Below are positions 21,802 to 31,890 of a stretch of DNA of 64,000 nucleotides, piece by piece. The translations under genes were made by a program, and so were the position numbers. The stretch comes from Aphelidium insulamus (Eukaryota > Aphelidiomycota > Aphelidea > Aphelidiaceae). The stretch spans positions 1-64,000 of the forward strand of contig JAZDSV010000050.1 of NCBI GenBank assembly GCA_036784855.1, in the 5' to 3' direction. The first letter of the stretch is position 1. Every line of letters starts with the position of its first letter. The notes below the pieces were generated by a model that was not told the origin of the DNA, did not search any database, and was given only the letters and a program-made list of their open reading frames with translations.

Positions 21802-22725
21802 ATGCGCTTCGGAGCGGCCGACTACGACGACCCCGACGACACGCTAGACGATAATACTAGCGATAGTGGTAGCGAACACGCGATGGAGACGGCAGCACCA
21901 GAGGCGGTGGCGGCCCGCAGCGAAGACACCGAGTACGAGAAGCCGAATGCTGCGGCGCACACGGACGATGTCTTGCGCGACATCCACCTCACGCTACTCT
22001 ACTTCTGCACGCGTCCCTCAACGGAGATGTCGGCGTGGATATTGTCGCGCAACTTCCCCGTGTTCAGGCGCCTGTTCCAGCCGGTGGTGGCGGCGGCGGC
22101 ACAGGGACAGAGTGTGGACCAGATCTTGGAGCAGTTGGACCCGCACCTGACACCCGAAGAAGACAAATTGGGCAATGACTATGGCCGCGAGAAGAAGTGG
22201 GTGTATCGCGTGTGTGACGAACTGGTCACGGAGGAGGCCGTCCGCGATCTCGTGACACTGGGCAAGAGCATGCAGAAGCCGCACCGCCTCAGACAGCTGC
22301 CGTCTGCGCGCCGTTGTACGGCGATGGAACTCGCCGCGGACTTTCTGCAGCTGGAGCCCACAGACCCGCGTCTGCAGTATCTGGACATGCCGGCCTACAA
22401 CAACCGCTACGACCACATTGTGGTGGAGAGCGCGGGTTTCAGCGACGCCGCTGCGGCAATGGGCGACGATAAGGAGCCACTGATCACGCTGCTCTTCAGC
22501 CACGAGTCGGAATATCCGCAGAAAGTTGACATTCTGGGTCCGGGACTGAACGACAGCAACATGCAGGCCAGAATAAGCATGTTTGTCGCGACGTATCCAC
22601 GCTGGAGGCAGCTGTCCAGAGCGGAGATGGTGGAGATGATTCCCATATGTGACCAGAGTAGCGAAGTGTATGAAGTGCTGCGCGGATGCAGAATCGCGAC
22701 TCCCAACGGCGATGACGATGAGTAG
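21802..22725 (+). CDS. Unrecognised acidic intronless protein
   Basis: A single-exon frame of about 307 residues from ATG 21802 (an ATG at 21784 would add six residues). The first 55 residues are acidic and low in complexity (DDPDDTLDDNTSD). The rest is a well-mixed, probably helical globular sequence with no motif I recognise, for example EKKWVYRVCDELVTEEAV and LLFSHESEYPQKVDILGPGL. There are no membrane segments or signal peptide. GC-rich third codon positions match highly expressed neighbours such as ACP and RPA135, supporting a real gene. It is divergent from the sulfotransferase, sharing about 150 bp of promoter. Confidence 0.7.
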   Translation: MRFGAADYDDPDDTLDDNTSDSGSEHAMETAAPEAVAARSEDTEYEKPNAAAHTDDVLRDIHLTLLYFCTRPSTEMSAWILSRNFPVFRRLFQPVVAAAAQGQSVDQILEQLDPHLTPEEDKLGNDYGREKKWVYRVCDELVTEEAVRDLVTLGKSMQKPHRLRQLPSARRCTAMELAADFLQLEPTDPRLQYLDMPAYNNRYDHIVVESAGFSDAAAAMGDDKEPLITLLFSHESEYPQKVDILGPGLNDSNMQARISMFVATYPRWRQLSRAEMVEMIPICDQSSEVYEVLRGCRIATPNGDDDE

Positions 22726-22937
22726 CATTCATATGTGGAACCGCATTGCACTTGCAGAGGCATATATGGCAGTAGATGTAGTAATATAGAGATACTGGTT
22801 ATAAAAGAACCCTGAAAGGCAACCTGTGCCTGTCTGTCAGTCCCAGCAATTTCCAGAGCCCAGTCAACAACCCCGGCCACTTCACATCCCAGGGCAGGGA
22901 AACAATCCCCGACGTACATACTTACATAACGCCAAAT

Positions 22938-24295
22938 ATGCAAACGTGCGCATACGTCGACTCGTTCCTGGAGCTGAACCAGTTCCCGGGCGAGCAGTGC
23001 GCCAGTGTTCTCAACGCCCTGCTGGTGCTCGGCGTGCAGTCCGTGCAACAGTCACATCCAGCACCCGACACCCGGCTCACACTGGCCGACATTGAACGGC
23101 TGCACCTGGCTGACCCTCGCCTCTCCTACTCACAGAACGGGTTCATTCCTCGGGCCAGGCTTGCCGTCCAGCAGTTCCAGGACAAGATTGCGGCGCTGGA
23201 GCGGGAGCGGGAGATTGGCCTTCAGCGGCAGGGCGGGGTGCAAGCGGTGCCGCCAGTGCTGACTGCGGCGACTCCGGTAGTCGAAAAGCAGGTAGCTACA
23301 CAAGACGAAGTAGTGGAAGCAGTCGTCAGTACCATCACGACACAACCATCGCCGCATGTCAAGACACCTAAAATCCGGCGGCCGGAAACAGTCGGTAATG
23401 GCAACATTTATCCCGACTGGTGGGGACACCCGCAAACGGTACCGCGTGTACGCCATGCCAAGTCTAACAACACCCCACAACCTATTGCGGATCCGTGGAA
23501 GAGTGCGTGGTATAGTTACTGTCGTCGCTCTTGTCTTATCTGTGCCGCAGTTCCGCGAAAGATGGTCGATGAGTGCGTGCAGACAAACGACATTGCCTTG
23601 CAGATGGCGCACATGGCTGAGGAGAAAGACCGACACCTAAGACTCGCGGCGCGAAGACTTGAGCCGCCTCCACGGGGTATGATGCCTACAGTGGTACGAT
23701 ATTTTCAATGATGTCCCAGGTCCGAGCAGTATGGCTTACTACAACGAGGGTTTGCAGGGAGTTGACACCGTTAGCGATGACGAGAATAGCTCCATTTACG
23801 CTGTCGAATCCAAAGTCCAGTTCGTTTAAACATTACTTTTCTGTATCATCTGCCAGACCTGATTATTACTCTAGGCAGAAGACACCATCCAAGGTAACTG
23901 CAACCGTCAGATCACGTCATGCCGCAAAGAGCTACAATTCACGTCCGCATTCCAGCGCCAGTTTCTCCGAACCGCCTCCCGCCGGCCATAATCGGCGCCC
24001 GCCGGTGTACATGTCTTATTCGCCGCCACGCTCAAAGCGTAATTTGTCAAGGAATACTGCAGCGGTCAAACCTCTGCCGCTGCGGGAACGGAAGTCTGAA
24101 AGAGAGAATGTGGCTGCGAAATCTCCAACCGAGACCAAGAAAGACCCGGAACCAGAACGAAAACCGGCAGCGGTGCCTATTCAGCAGGCGCATTCCACTA
24201 CTGGACGAGAAAGCGCCAGCCTTGAAGGCGATGCTGATTTCATTACGATAGCACGAGATTTTGTTCACAGCGATTTTCTCAAGAACTGCTACTGA
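22938..24295 (+). CDS. Unrecognised protein with coiled-coil and Ser/Pro-rich tail
   Basis: Two or three exons whose joins I could not settle. The first frame (22938-23711) begins MQTCAYVDSFLELNQFPGEQ, has a short coiled coil (AVQQFQDKIAALEREREIGL), a Trp-rich stretch (YPDWWGHPQTVPR) and DIALQMAHMAEEKDRHLRLA. A second frame around 23692-23826 reads WYDIFNDVPGPSSMAYYNEG. A third (up to 24295) is Ser/Pro/Arg-rich and ends HSDFLKNCY. Two frame changes occur without clear splice consensus, so either there are unusual introns or the gene has decayed slightly. No family is recognised; a cytoskeletal role is only a guess from composition. Confidence 0.5.
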
Positions 24296-24354
24296 TGTTA
24301 TGCTTTGTGCCGCAATAGATGTCTTGAATGAGTTAACAGATAAATGAACTGCAG

Positions 24355-25736
24355 TTATAATTGATCTTGATCCTCAATGGCAAAGTCGTCCCCCAAAGTC
24401 ACGCAGTCGCTCGGCGGTTGGCTTATCTGTGCCTCCACCATTCTCTCGGTGCTTGAGCTGTCCGAGTTAGCATCATGCGCAGGTGGCGCCGCTGTGGAAA
24501 TCATGTACACGCCGGGTATAATTGCAGCTATGCCGAGCAGTATCATGCCGTAATTTATCATGGCATACTTTGACCACTGGTTAAAGTAGACATTGGCGTT
24601 GAACAGTGCCAGCGTGGAGTAGAAGGCGAAAAATATCGGCACCACCACCACCGGATCGCACATCTTCAATCCGCTATTCATGCAGTAGACCTGGGTCACC
24701 GCTGAGCTGACCAGAATAATGACAAGAACAAATGGTGCCGCGCTCTGGAACTGGTCATGTCCGTTGAAAGTGCTGACCACCAGTTGGACGCTGTTAAATG
24801 TTAATTTTCAACAATTCAAAGCCGGAGGATTTAGCATGCATACCACGTCTCTGCCAGGACAACAGTTATTGATGCAATGGAACCACCAGACACTGCGTAT
24901 CCCAGGCCGACTAGTTGACTGATCTTGGCGTGGCTCGCGTTTCGCAGTGCAGACACATGTGACTGCTGCTTTGTCGCGGGTGAACGCTGCATTGTTGTTG
25001 CGTGGCGATAAGCACCGCCGTACTGAGGCCCGCTAGCACCGCAAAGTAGAATATGAAGCCGGCTGCGCGGAACAGAGCCAGCAACTGCTCGACATTCAAA
25101 TCTACATTACTGTTAATAGTGTGTCAAGTATATGCATGCACTCACGAACCGTCCTTCTGCACATTCCCGAATACAGCTACCAGCGCCGCGCCAACAATAA
25201 TGAACAGAGTAGCCACAAGGTCCAGACGCCGTATACGTGTCCCAACCAGCAGATACGCAAACAGAAAGTTGAATATAAGAGCGGCGGAGCCAAGGGCCGC
25301 CACCACCGCCGGTTGAAGAAAGTCTGCCACGTACATATGCATAAGCAGTTACAGAGATATGTGTCGTAGATATGTGTAAGCAGTTACAGAGATATGTGTA
25401 TGCTTTAAGACGTGTGCAGAATCCTTGACACCGCATGTATATGCAGTGTACTCACAGTAGGAAGTTCACGCCAGCACATGCAAAACTGCAATGACATACA
25501 ATATACTACTCCAGACACATACAGAGCGCCGCTGAAGAGCCCACCAGCTGGCTGCCAATGTAGAGATAGAATCCCACATGCCACGTTGGCCGCCGACACT
25601 CGTGCCTACGCTCGGCAACGGGCCGGAGTGCATTGCGCACATGATCCCGGCGCTGGAGATTTATCCCGATGGCGTCCACGGCTGATGCAGCCAGTGACAC
25701 CAGTGCCCCGATGGCGGCGTGGGACGCGCTGTTCAT
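24355..25736 (-). CDS. NIPA-like (DUF803) membrane transporter
   Basis: Polytopic membrane protein of the NIPA magnesium-transporter family within the drug/metabolite transporter superfamily. The start MNSASHAAIGALVSLAASAV is followed by AIGINLQRRDHVRN, matching the NIPA first helix and basic loop. The central exon reads LGSAALIFNFLFAYLLVGTR and LVATLFIIVGAALVAVFGNV, typical of the family ('PLGs.sLIFNFLFA'). Late exons carry LVGLGYAVSGGSIASITVVL and CDPVVVVPIFFAFYSTLALF, also diagnostic. About nine hydrophobic helices are visible and the C-terminus is acidic. One intron (25015-24987) is only 29 nt. The exon around 25560-25440 has uncertain borders. Mg2+ transport is inferred from the family. 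Confidence 0.82.
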
Positions 25737-25991
25737 TGAGTGATGTGATAAACGAGGAGGTTACTATATCGCGGGACACTGTTGGGGTACGTAGCGGGAA
25801 AGGGTGAAGACAGTGCGCGCTACAGTCTGACAAATCAGCAATGACGCGGCCGGTCGACCGCTGCAAGTGCACGTGCTTATCGCAATGCACAGCCAACAGT
25901 TCTGTGACAGTTTCCGCCGGCTTCCTACAGATGCAATAGCTGAGGGATGTCAAGGACAACTACTTAACCTATCACATGGTAAAAGTCTTTC

Positions 25992-26845
25992 ATGAAATCG
26001 CGCCGCCAAGTATTCAAGAATGTTGTAGACTCCCCGCTGGCGTACGCGTGGTGCGTGCATGTGCTGTGCACACCCAGATAGTAGTGTCTGATGTATGCAT
26101 TTGCGCAGGACGGTGGCCACGTCTGACCTGTACACCGCTATACTGGCCGGCATGGACGGGTACGTGAATGTAGGATACCACACTTACTAACTTCACTCTC
26201 CTTGCAGTGCATTCACGGCCATACGGCAGCATCGACAGCGGTGCAAGACGATACGCGCCACCCGCAAAAGGAAGCGCGATACTACACCTGTACCTCGTGA
26301 GGAGGATACGAAGGACGATCAACGTGTTGATAACTATGCCGTGTTCGGCCTGAATGCCATTGCAGCCGAGATGCGTCGTCACATATCGACACCAACAACT
26401 CCGCAGCCAGGTCAAGGCGGCCGCATAGCCGTGATATTTGTGTGCCGAGAGGACGCGCTGAGCAGCAAGTTCCTATTTGAGCAGCTGCCTGTACTTGCAC
26501 ATTTATACGGCGGGGTGCGGCTGTGTTCGCTGCCTGCCGGGGCGGAGCGCGAGATATCCACGCGTACACTGCTCAAGAACGTTGCTGCTTTTGCCATCAA
26601 GGTGTGTGGCGCTTGTTTGGTGTAGTATGTGGGCAGGCATACTTACTATAATTATGTAGGAATCAGACAGATTTGACGAGTTGATCAAGCAGATGCAATC
26701 TGCTGTTCCCGCCGTGCAGCTGCCGTGGCTGCCTGCACCGGAAAGAAGCACTGATAATATTGCCACTCTACATCTGGTTCCGGCACGGTCTCACAAAGTT
26801 GAGGTGACGCAAAAGAAGCCGCCGAAAAGATCCAAATTGACATAG
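25992..26845 (+). CDS. POP3: RNase P/MRP protein subunit Pop3 (L7Ae/Rpp38 family)
   Basis: Nuclear RNA-binding subunit of RNase P and RNase MRP, acting in tRNA 5' processing and pre-rRNA cleavage. Four exons: MKSRRQVFKNVVDSPLAYAW (ATG 25992) splices to TVATSDLYTAILAGMDG, then to a basic exon, then the last exon from 26661. The core reads YAVFGLNAIAAEMRRHI, then IAVIFVCREDALSSKFLFEQ and HLYGGVRLCSLPAGAERE. These match the fungal Pop3 pattern 'VFVCR.D..S..L...LP.L......VRLV.LP.GAE'. The start matches the Pop3 KRKVFK...SPF..PW motif. A lysine-rich tail (KKPPKRSKLT) fits nuclear location. Length about 210 residues. It is divergent from the NIPA-like gene. Confidence 0.82.
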
Positions 26846-26908
26846 AACAATACGATACAATTTGTCTAGTGCATAATCTGCCTGCATGCCATAATCATCT
26901 GCCTGCCG

Positions 26909-28411
26909 CTACTGCGGGCGGCATCGAACATCGCGCAGTGCCGCCGACACCTCATCGCGAAAGTGTGTAAACTCTTGGTAGCGCAGTTCTTGACTGCGCA
27001 ACAGATCGTGCAGGCTTGCCATGCTGTGACTGTGTCAATGCCGAGTACACAGTCATACGTACACAACACTTACAGCTGTTCGTGCTGGAACGACCAACGG
27101 GACAGCGTGTCCTTTGTGCGCTCCAGTTCACTGATCAGGGACTCACTGTCGGCGGCAGATAGCGACGTGACAAACGGTGTGCGGTACACCTTGCCCATGC
27201 GGCTGGGGGCAATAATCCCGGCACCCACGCCGATTGTGCCGAGTGCCGACGGCGCGCGGCCCATGGTCTCGGTGCCGCCCTCCACGGCACGATCGCCCGT
27301 CTCAAATGTGAAGCGGTCGCAGTTGGACTTGAAGAAGCTGTACACGGACAGCGGCGTGTGCTGCGTCATCTTCTCCATCAGGTCGTCGCTGAAGTCGTAG
27401 CGGTTGTGCGCAATGTCCTCAAACAGTTCGCAGAATCCCTCGGCCACCTCCTGCTCTAGCCCCGAGTCCATCAGCAGCTGCAGACACCCGTCCTTGGTGA
27501 CGTCCACGAAGCGGATGGGACGGCCGAGTGCGGCGCTGGCAATGGACGCGAGCTGCGGCCCGTTCACCAGCTCCTTGCCCACGATGTGGTAGGCCTTGTG
27601 GTCGTGCGCGCTGGGTTTCTGCAACACCACCTTGGCCACCTGGCACACGTCCAGCACATTGACCGGTGCAAAGCGGCCATTGGCAATGGGCAGCGGAAGC
27701 ACTCCCTTGCGTATGTCGGGCGCGAACAGGAACAGTGTTTGCAGCAGCACTCCTGCCAGTCGAATGAAATCTGAGACTTGGAGTTGAAATGCCTGGGAAA
27801 GGAAAATCCCGGGCATTCAGTTTCCCCGGAATTCTTCTCCCCGGGTGTTTCACACTCCCAGACACAATGCAGACACACAGTGCACAATACAATAACAATA
27901 TACACGTACCAGTGCGGATGAATGCATAGGCCATGCCGGACTGTTCAATGTACTGCTCCATGGTGGCAAACTCCTCGGCAAATCGTCGCTCCGGCGCCCC
28001 CTCATGGCGAATCCAAGAGAGCAGCAGCACAAACTTGACCGACTGCACCTTGGCCGCGTCAACAAAGGTCTGCACGTGCTGCACACGGTTCGACGACGAC
28101 GACGGGATCAGGTAGGCGATGTCGACGTCGCGGAACGCGTCCGTAACGTTGTCCGGCTCATCGGCATCTATGAGCACCACCTCCACGTCGGGAATCTGTC
28201 GCACCAGGTCCACCTTGTTGGACTTGTCGTAGCAGGCGGCGCGCACAGCCAGCGAACCGTTGCGCAGACTGTTGCGGATGGCCGGATCGCACATGAGACA
28301 CTTTAGGAAGCAGTAGCCATTGTTGCCGGTGGCGCCAGTGACCAGCAGTCGCTGCTTGGGTGCTCTTTGCGTCTGAATGGAGCCGAATGTCGGCCCGACT
28401 GGTTCCGTCAT
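26909..28411 (-). CDS. NmrA-like NAD(P)-binding family protein
   Basis: Atypical SDR resembling NmrA, HSCARG and NAD(P)H-azoreductase-like proteins, which sense NADP(H) redox state or act as reductases. The Rossmann start reads RLLVTGATGNNGYCFLKCLM (GxxGxxG). It continues VEVVLIDADEPDNVTDAF and VDIAYLIPSSSSNRVQHVQT, then VQSVKFVLLLSWIRHEGAPE and FATMEQYIEQSGMAYAFIRT. After an intron of about 130 nt comes VSDFIRLAGVLLQTLF and a substrate-binding half with LPLPIANGRFAPVNVLDVCQ. A last exon (HDLLRSQELRYQEFTHFRDE) extends the C-terminus to 26909; without it the frame stops at 27070. The long intron holds short palindromes of CCCGGG type. Length is about 430 residues. It shares a 300-bp promoter with the ACP gene. 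Confidence 0.82.
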
Positions 28412-28713
28412 TGCTGGGCTGGTCACCGTGATTTCCGTGTTGGGTTGTCCACGGGAAAGTGCGCTTTTATGCCACCCACACCTTATATGACGCGTACACT
28501 CGCACCTGCACATCGCATCGCCGCTGCAGACACGTTGACTGCATATAGATAATGGTTGTGACACGTGCCCGCAAGTCACGGCATAATAGCCTGCGACTGC
28601 GTGGCCACTCTGCGCACAACACACATATGTACACATAGAGCGAATAGGGAAAGCATCTGTCCACCATCGACAGTGCAGTCCATCCACAGCAACCCAAGCA
28701 CCCGCAATCACAT

Positions 28714-29187
28714 CATGTCGCGATTCTACGCCGCCATTCGCCCGTGCGGCCTCTTCAATGTCGTGTCTGGCAGCCGCGTGTCGCGCATGGCCAACAGCAG
28801 CCAGCACATGATGGTGGGTGTGATGCAGGTGCGGCACAGCGGTGGCCGGCCCGAGATGGACGTGCTGGAGAAGCGCGCGTTGGAACTGCTCAAGGGCTTT
28901 GACAAGATTGACTCCAGCAAGGTCTGTATAAGTAGCGTACTCTCCGCAGCATATTCTTCAGTTCCGCCTGTCTGCTTGTCTGCACGGATGCCTGACTGAA
29001 ATTGTGCATGCAGCTCACGCTGGACGCCCACTTCAACAAGGATCTGGGACTGGACTCGTTGGACGCGGTGGAGGTGCTCATGGCGCTGGAGGACGAGTTC
29101 ATGATGGAGATCCCGGATGCGGATGCCGACAACATGAACACCGTGCGGGATGCCGTCAAGTTCATTCACTCGCGCTGGACCCCGTAG
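28714..29187 (+). CDS. ACP1: Mitochondrial acyl carrier protein (NDUFAB1/ACP1)
   Basis: Carrier of mitochondrial type II fatty acid synthesis and accessory subunit of complex I; it also supports Fe-S and LYR-protein assembly. Exon 1 (28714-28921) encodes an Arg-rich mitochondrial targeting region ([20 protein letters not shown]) then [19 protein letters not shown]. Exon 2 from 29013 gives [20 protein letters not shown], in which the Ser of DSL is the 4'-phosphopantetheine site, and ends FIHSRWTP. The mature domain is of normal size. A 91-nt intron separates them. GC-rich third codon positions fit high expression. Confidence 0.96.
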
Positions 29188-29252
29188 AAGCGGTGCCAGT
29201 CGGCCATACCGCGCGTTAAATATACACCCGTGCGTGGTTATCTCTGCATTGA

Positions 29253-29255
<3 letters not shown>

Positions 29256-29285
<30 letters not shown>
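29256..29285. repeat. (TA)n microsatellite
   Basis: Fifteen TA dinucleotides without interruption in a spacer; directly visible. Confidence 0.95.
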
Positions 29286-29286
<1 letters not shown>

Positions 29287-29425
29287 CTGGTATCTGTGTG
29301 GGATATAAACACATGCCTGCTGTAGATGCTTACTGTGAGATACTTGTCTTACTTGTTGGTAATTTGTGCGAAGTTGCCATTCGCCAAGGTGCATTCTTAA
29401 TCGGCTACAAGTACATTACTTCACA

Positions 29426-29457
<32 letters not shown>
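29426..29457. repeat. (TA)n(CA)n compound microsatellite
   Basis: About twelve TA units followed by CACACAC; directly visible in the same spacer as the preceding repeat. Confidence 0.95.
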
Positions 29458-29458
<1 letters not shown>

Positions 29459-29855
29459 TCCTGCAGCCAGAATATACAACAACACAATGTGCGTGCAGTC
29501 AGACGATAATGCCAAGTCAGTGAGGCGCGGCCACCATGTGCCGACGGCCGTGGATAGGCGTCCACGGCTGGTGTCGGGTGGCTGCCTCATCATTCGCAAA
29601 TTATCTCATCACTCTGCACGTATGCACACACAGACATCTAAACATGTTGTGTATCTGTGTATTTACAAATAAGATGCGCGGTGCAGCTCCATGCGCACAC
29701 CGCGCAACTGAAAGACATTTACAGAATGCAAAGGTTAGGTTGCTGTAACCCAATCTCGCCGGTAATAACAGACTATAATAGTGCAATGGACACAACAGTG
29801 ACACAGCACAGAGACAGACACAGACATAGACAGATATATATTATGTACAACAATG

Positions 29856-31571
29856 TCAAATGTCACGGCCAGTTCGCACTCGCTCACACATCTCTTTCAC
29901 GGCAATGCGGTCGGGTGCCAGGAGATCGCGGCGCATCTGCTCCACCGCCATCAGTTTCCTGCGCAGTGACAACCGCTCCTTGCCGATGGCGCGTTGCGTC
30001 TCTTCGCCAAACTTTTTCAACTGCTGCTTTCCTTGATGTTCGGCGCGCATGTTGTTGCCCAGCAGAGACTTTACGGTCGGGACTGTGAGTGGCGGCAGCG
30101 AGTGATCTGGCTGCAGGTGCTTGACCAGCAGGCGCTTCTGGTGGCCGTCGCGGACACCGTGGCTCGCCAAATACTCTTGAATGAGCGGACTGTTGGCAAA
30201 CAGGTCAAATCGCACTGTTTGAGTGGGAATGCGCCGCTCCACCTGATCTTCATCAACGTCTTGCACTTGTGTTCGAACAGCGACAGTAGACGAGGAATTG
30301 ATGCCTTGTTGCGGTAGTGACTGTGACAACATGGTTGACTGCGATGGTGCTTCCTGGCTACGCATGAACGCTGGCTGCTGGACAGTGGAGTCGGTCACGG
30401 ATGCACCTGCCGCTCCAGGGTCATCAATGGTGACTCGTGCCGCCCGCATTTTACTCTTCTCCACCCTGTCCATGATCTGCGCCAGCTCGGCATGTCCATT
30501 CAGATTAAACTTTCCCGTATACTCACTGGAATGCTGAGTCTGGCTGCTGTGCAGCTGTTGCACCATGGTGGCTGAACCGCCTCCAGCCGCGGCATATACC
30601 CTCAGCTGTGTTAATAATGATGGGGAGAGATCCCAGTTCTGCCAGGCACTGCCCCCAAATTGGCCGCCAAGAAATAGTTCATACATAATGTCCACCAGCC
30701 TTTGTCGCCAGTCCACGGCCAGAGCTCGCATTAACTCTGGGTGTGCGGTGCATATAGCCTGGAACACAACTTGTGCCTGAATGTCGGGATATGCCTGAAC
30801 ATTAATACGCGCATACCGTTAATATGCATACTATACACACTCATACCAGGAAAAAGGCATCCTTCTTGCTCCAATTGATCCCCTTCATGACAACTTCGGC
30901 ATATCGTGCCGCAAGTTCAGTGAGTATTTGCCTGTTGTTTGATGTGCTTTGACTGACTGATGCTTTCAGACCGCGTTTCGCGTTGAGATCTCCGCTATCT
31001 GCTTTCCCAAGAATCCATTGAAAGCATGTCTTGGCCACCTGTTCGTGAACCTTATCTGTTATAAGGCTCTCCCATGCGCGTTGATCAAATGATACCTGCG
31101 ACATTACTGATTGTACATTAGCGTTATGGTGCTCACCGCTTTTGACGCGCGTATCGACTGAACTGTCTTTGATATGATCTTGGTGGTGTCGACGGGGACA
31201 GCCGGGATTTTTGCAGTATCAGACAGTTGCAACTGCCGCGTTGGCGATTCTGGCCTCAGCCTATTCACCGAGCGGTGTGACGCGCCCATCTTTGCATCCA
31301 CTTCAGTGATGAATATCTTTCGGCGACTACCGTGCTGCTCCCTAGTCTTTGGCGTCGATTTCAACTGGTTGTCGGCCGGGGTAGAAGACGGTACTTCGGC
31401 CAATGGTGCCTTCTCGCGCACAGCTGGCTGGTTCATCAACCGATTTTTTAGGGCAATGTCCAAGATCTGTCGTTCAAGCCAGTCCAGTCGCGTATCCGAC
31501 TGCGTGTTACATCGTTCCGCGAGTGTTTTCGCCTGTTTGAGCTCCGATGCAACGTCCACAACTGTTTCCAT
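29856..31571 (-). CDS. FAM227-like protein (cilium-associated family)
   Basis: About 540 residues in three exons from ATG 31571 (METVVDVASELKQAKTLAER). The middle exon (31103-30847) reads SFDQRAWESLITDKVHEQVA then KTCFQWILG and LAARYAEVVM. The last exon continues AYPDIQAQVVFQAICTAHPE and RLVDIMYELFLGG then WQNWDLS. This resembles FAM227A/B, in which a FWWH-type region is followed by '.YPE.LAQAVF.AF..AFP' and a W.WDL motif. The C-terminal part is charged and helical, with SPLIQEYLASHGV and a coiled-coil tail (ERLSLRRKLMAVEQMRRDLL). Family members are known mainly from ciliated organisms, in keeping with IFT56 here. Function is otherwise unknown. It is divergent from the small plus-strand gene by about 105 bp. 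Confidence 0.6.
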
Positions 31572-31676
31572 ATCTACGCTGGCACAGGGAACACTAAAAA
31601 GGTGGACAATACGCGGCGAGTCTATTTTTAGCACTATCAAAGTCAGAGCAGCGATGCCATCATTTTGGTGACAGAG

Positions 31677-31890
31677 ATGGCGGGCAGAGACACTTGTTGT
31701 GTCAAGCCAATTGCAAATGCAGCCCTGCAAACTGTTAAAAGTTTAAAGATACGAAGTGTCAGCTTACAAGGTGAAAATGGAGACAAATACCAAAGTGTAG
31801 GTGAGTAGAAACACTCTTTCTCGCGCCTTCATCGTGGTTGGAAGCACAGTCGATGCTGACAAGCCGAATAGAGACCTACAATTAGTCTGA
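31677..31890 (+). CDS. Putative small protein overlapping the FKS1 tail
   Basis: Two exons, 31677 to about 31800 and about 31850 to 31890, join across a GTGAGT...CACAG intron. They encode about 54 residues (MAGRDTCCVKPIANAALQTV, then KSLKIRSVSLQGENGDKYQS and a short charged end [12 protein letters not shown]). The splice sites are good and the composition is protein-like, but I recognise no family. Its stop codon lies 9 bp into the FKS1 coding end on the opposite strand, so the two coding regions overlap tail to tail. Its promoter is shared with the FAM227-like gene. Confidence 0.45.

Larger units (their letters stand above)
29188..29855. other. Intergenic spacer with microsatellites
   Basis: No gene seen. 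The spacer between the ACP stop and the stop of the FAM227-like gene contains two long (TA)n tracts (29256-29285 and 29426-29450, the second followed by CA repeats). A third short repeat of CAGACA-type words lies at 29810-29835. Short open frames here are broken by the repeats and show no domain signal. It is probably both 3' flanks. Confidence 0.55.

Noticed and set aside
27777-27905. CCCGGG/GAATTC palindromes in the NmrA-like intron as an insertion
   Set aside because: The intron is only about 130 nt, has good splice ends and no duplicated target site; chance palindromes are the simpler reading.
29188-29855. Tandem repeats considered as a CRISPR or satellite array
   Set aside because: They are simple TA and CA dinucleotide runs without spacers; eukaryotic microsatellites.
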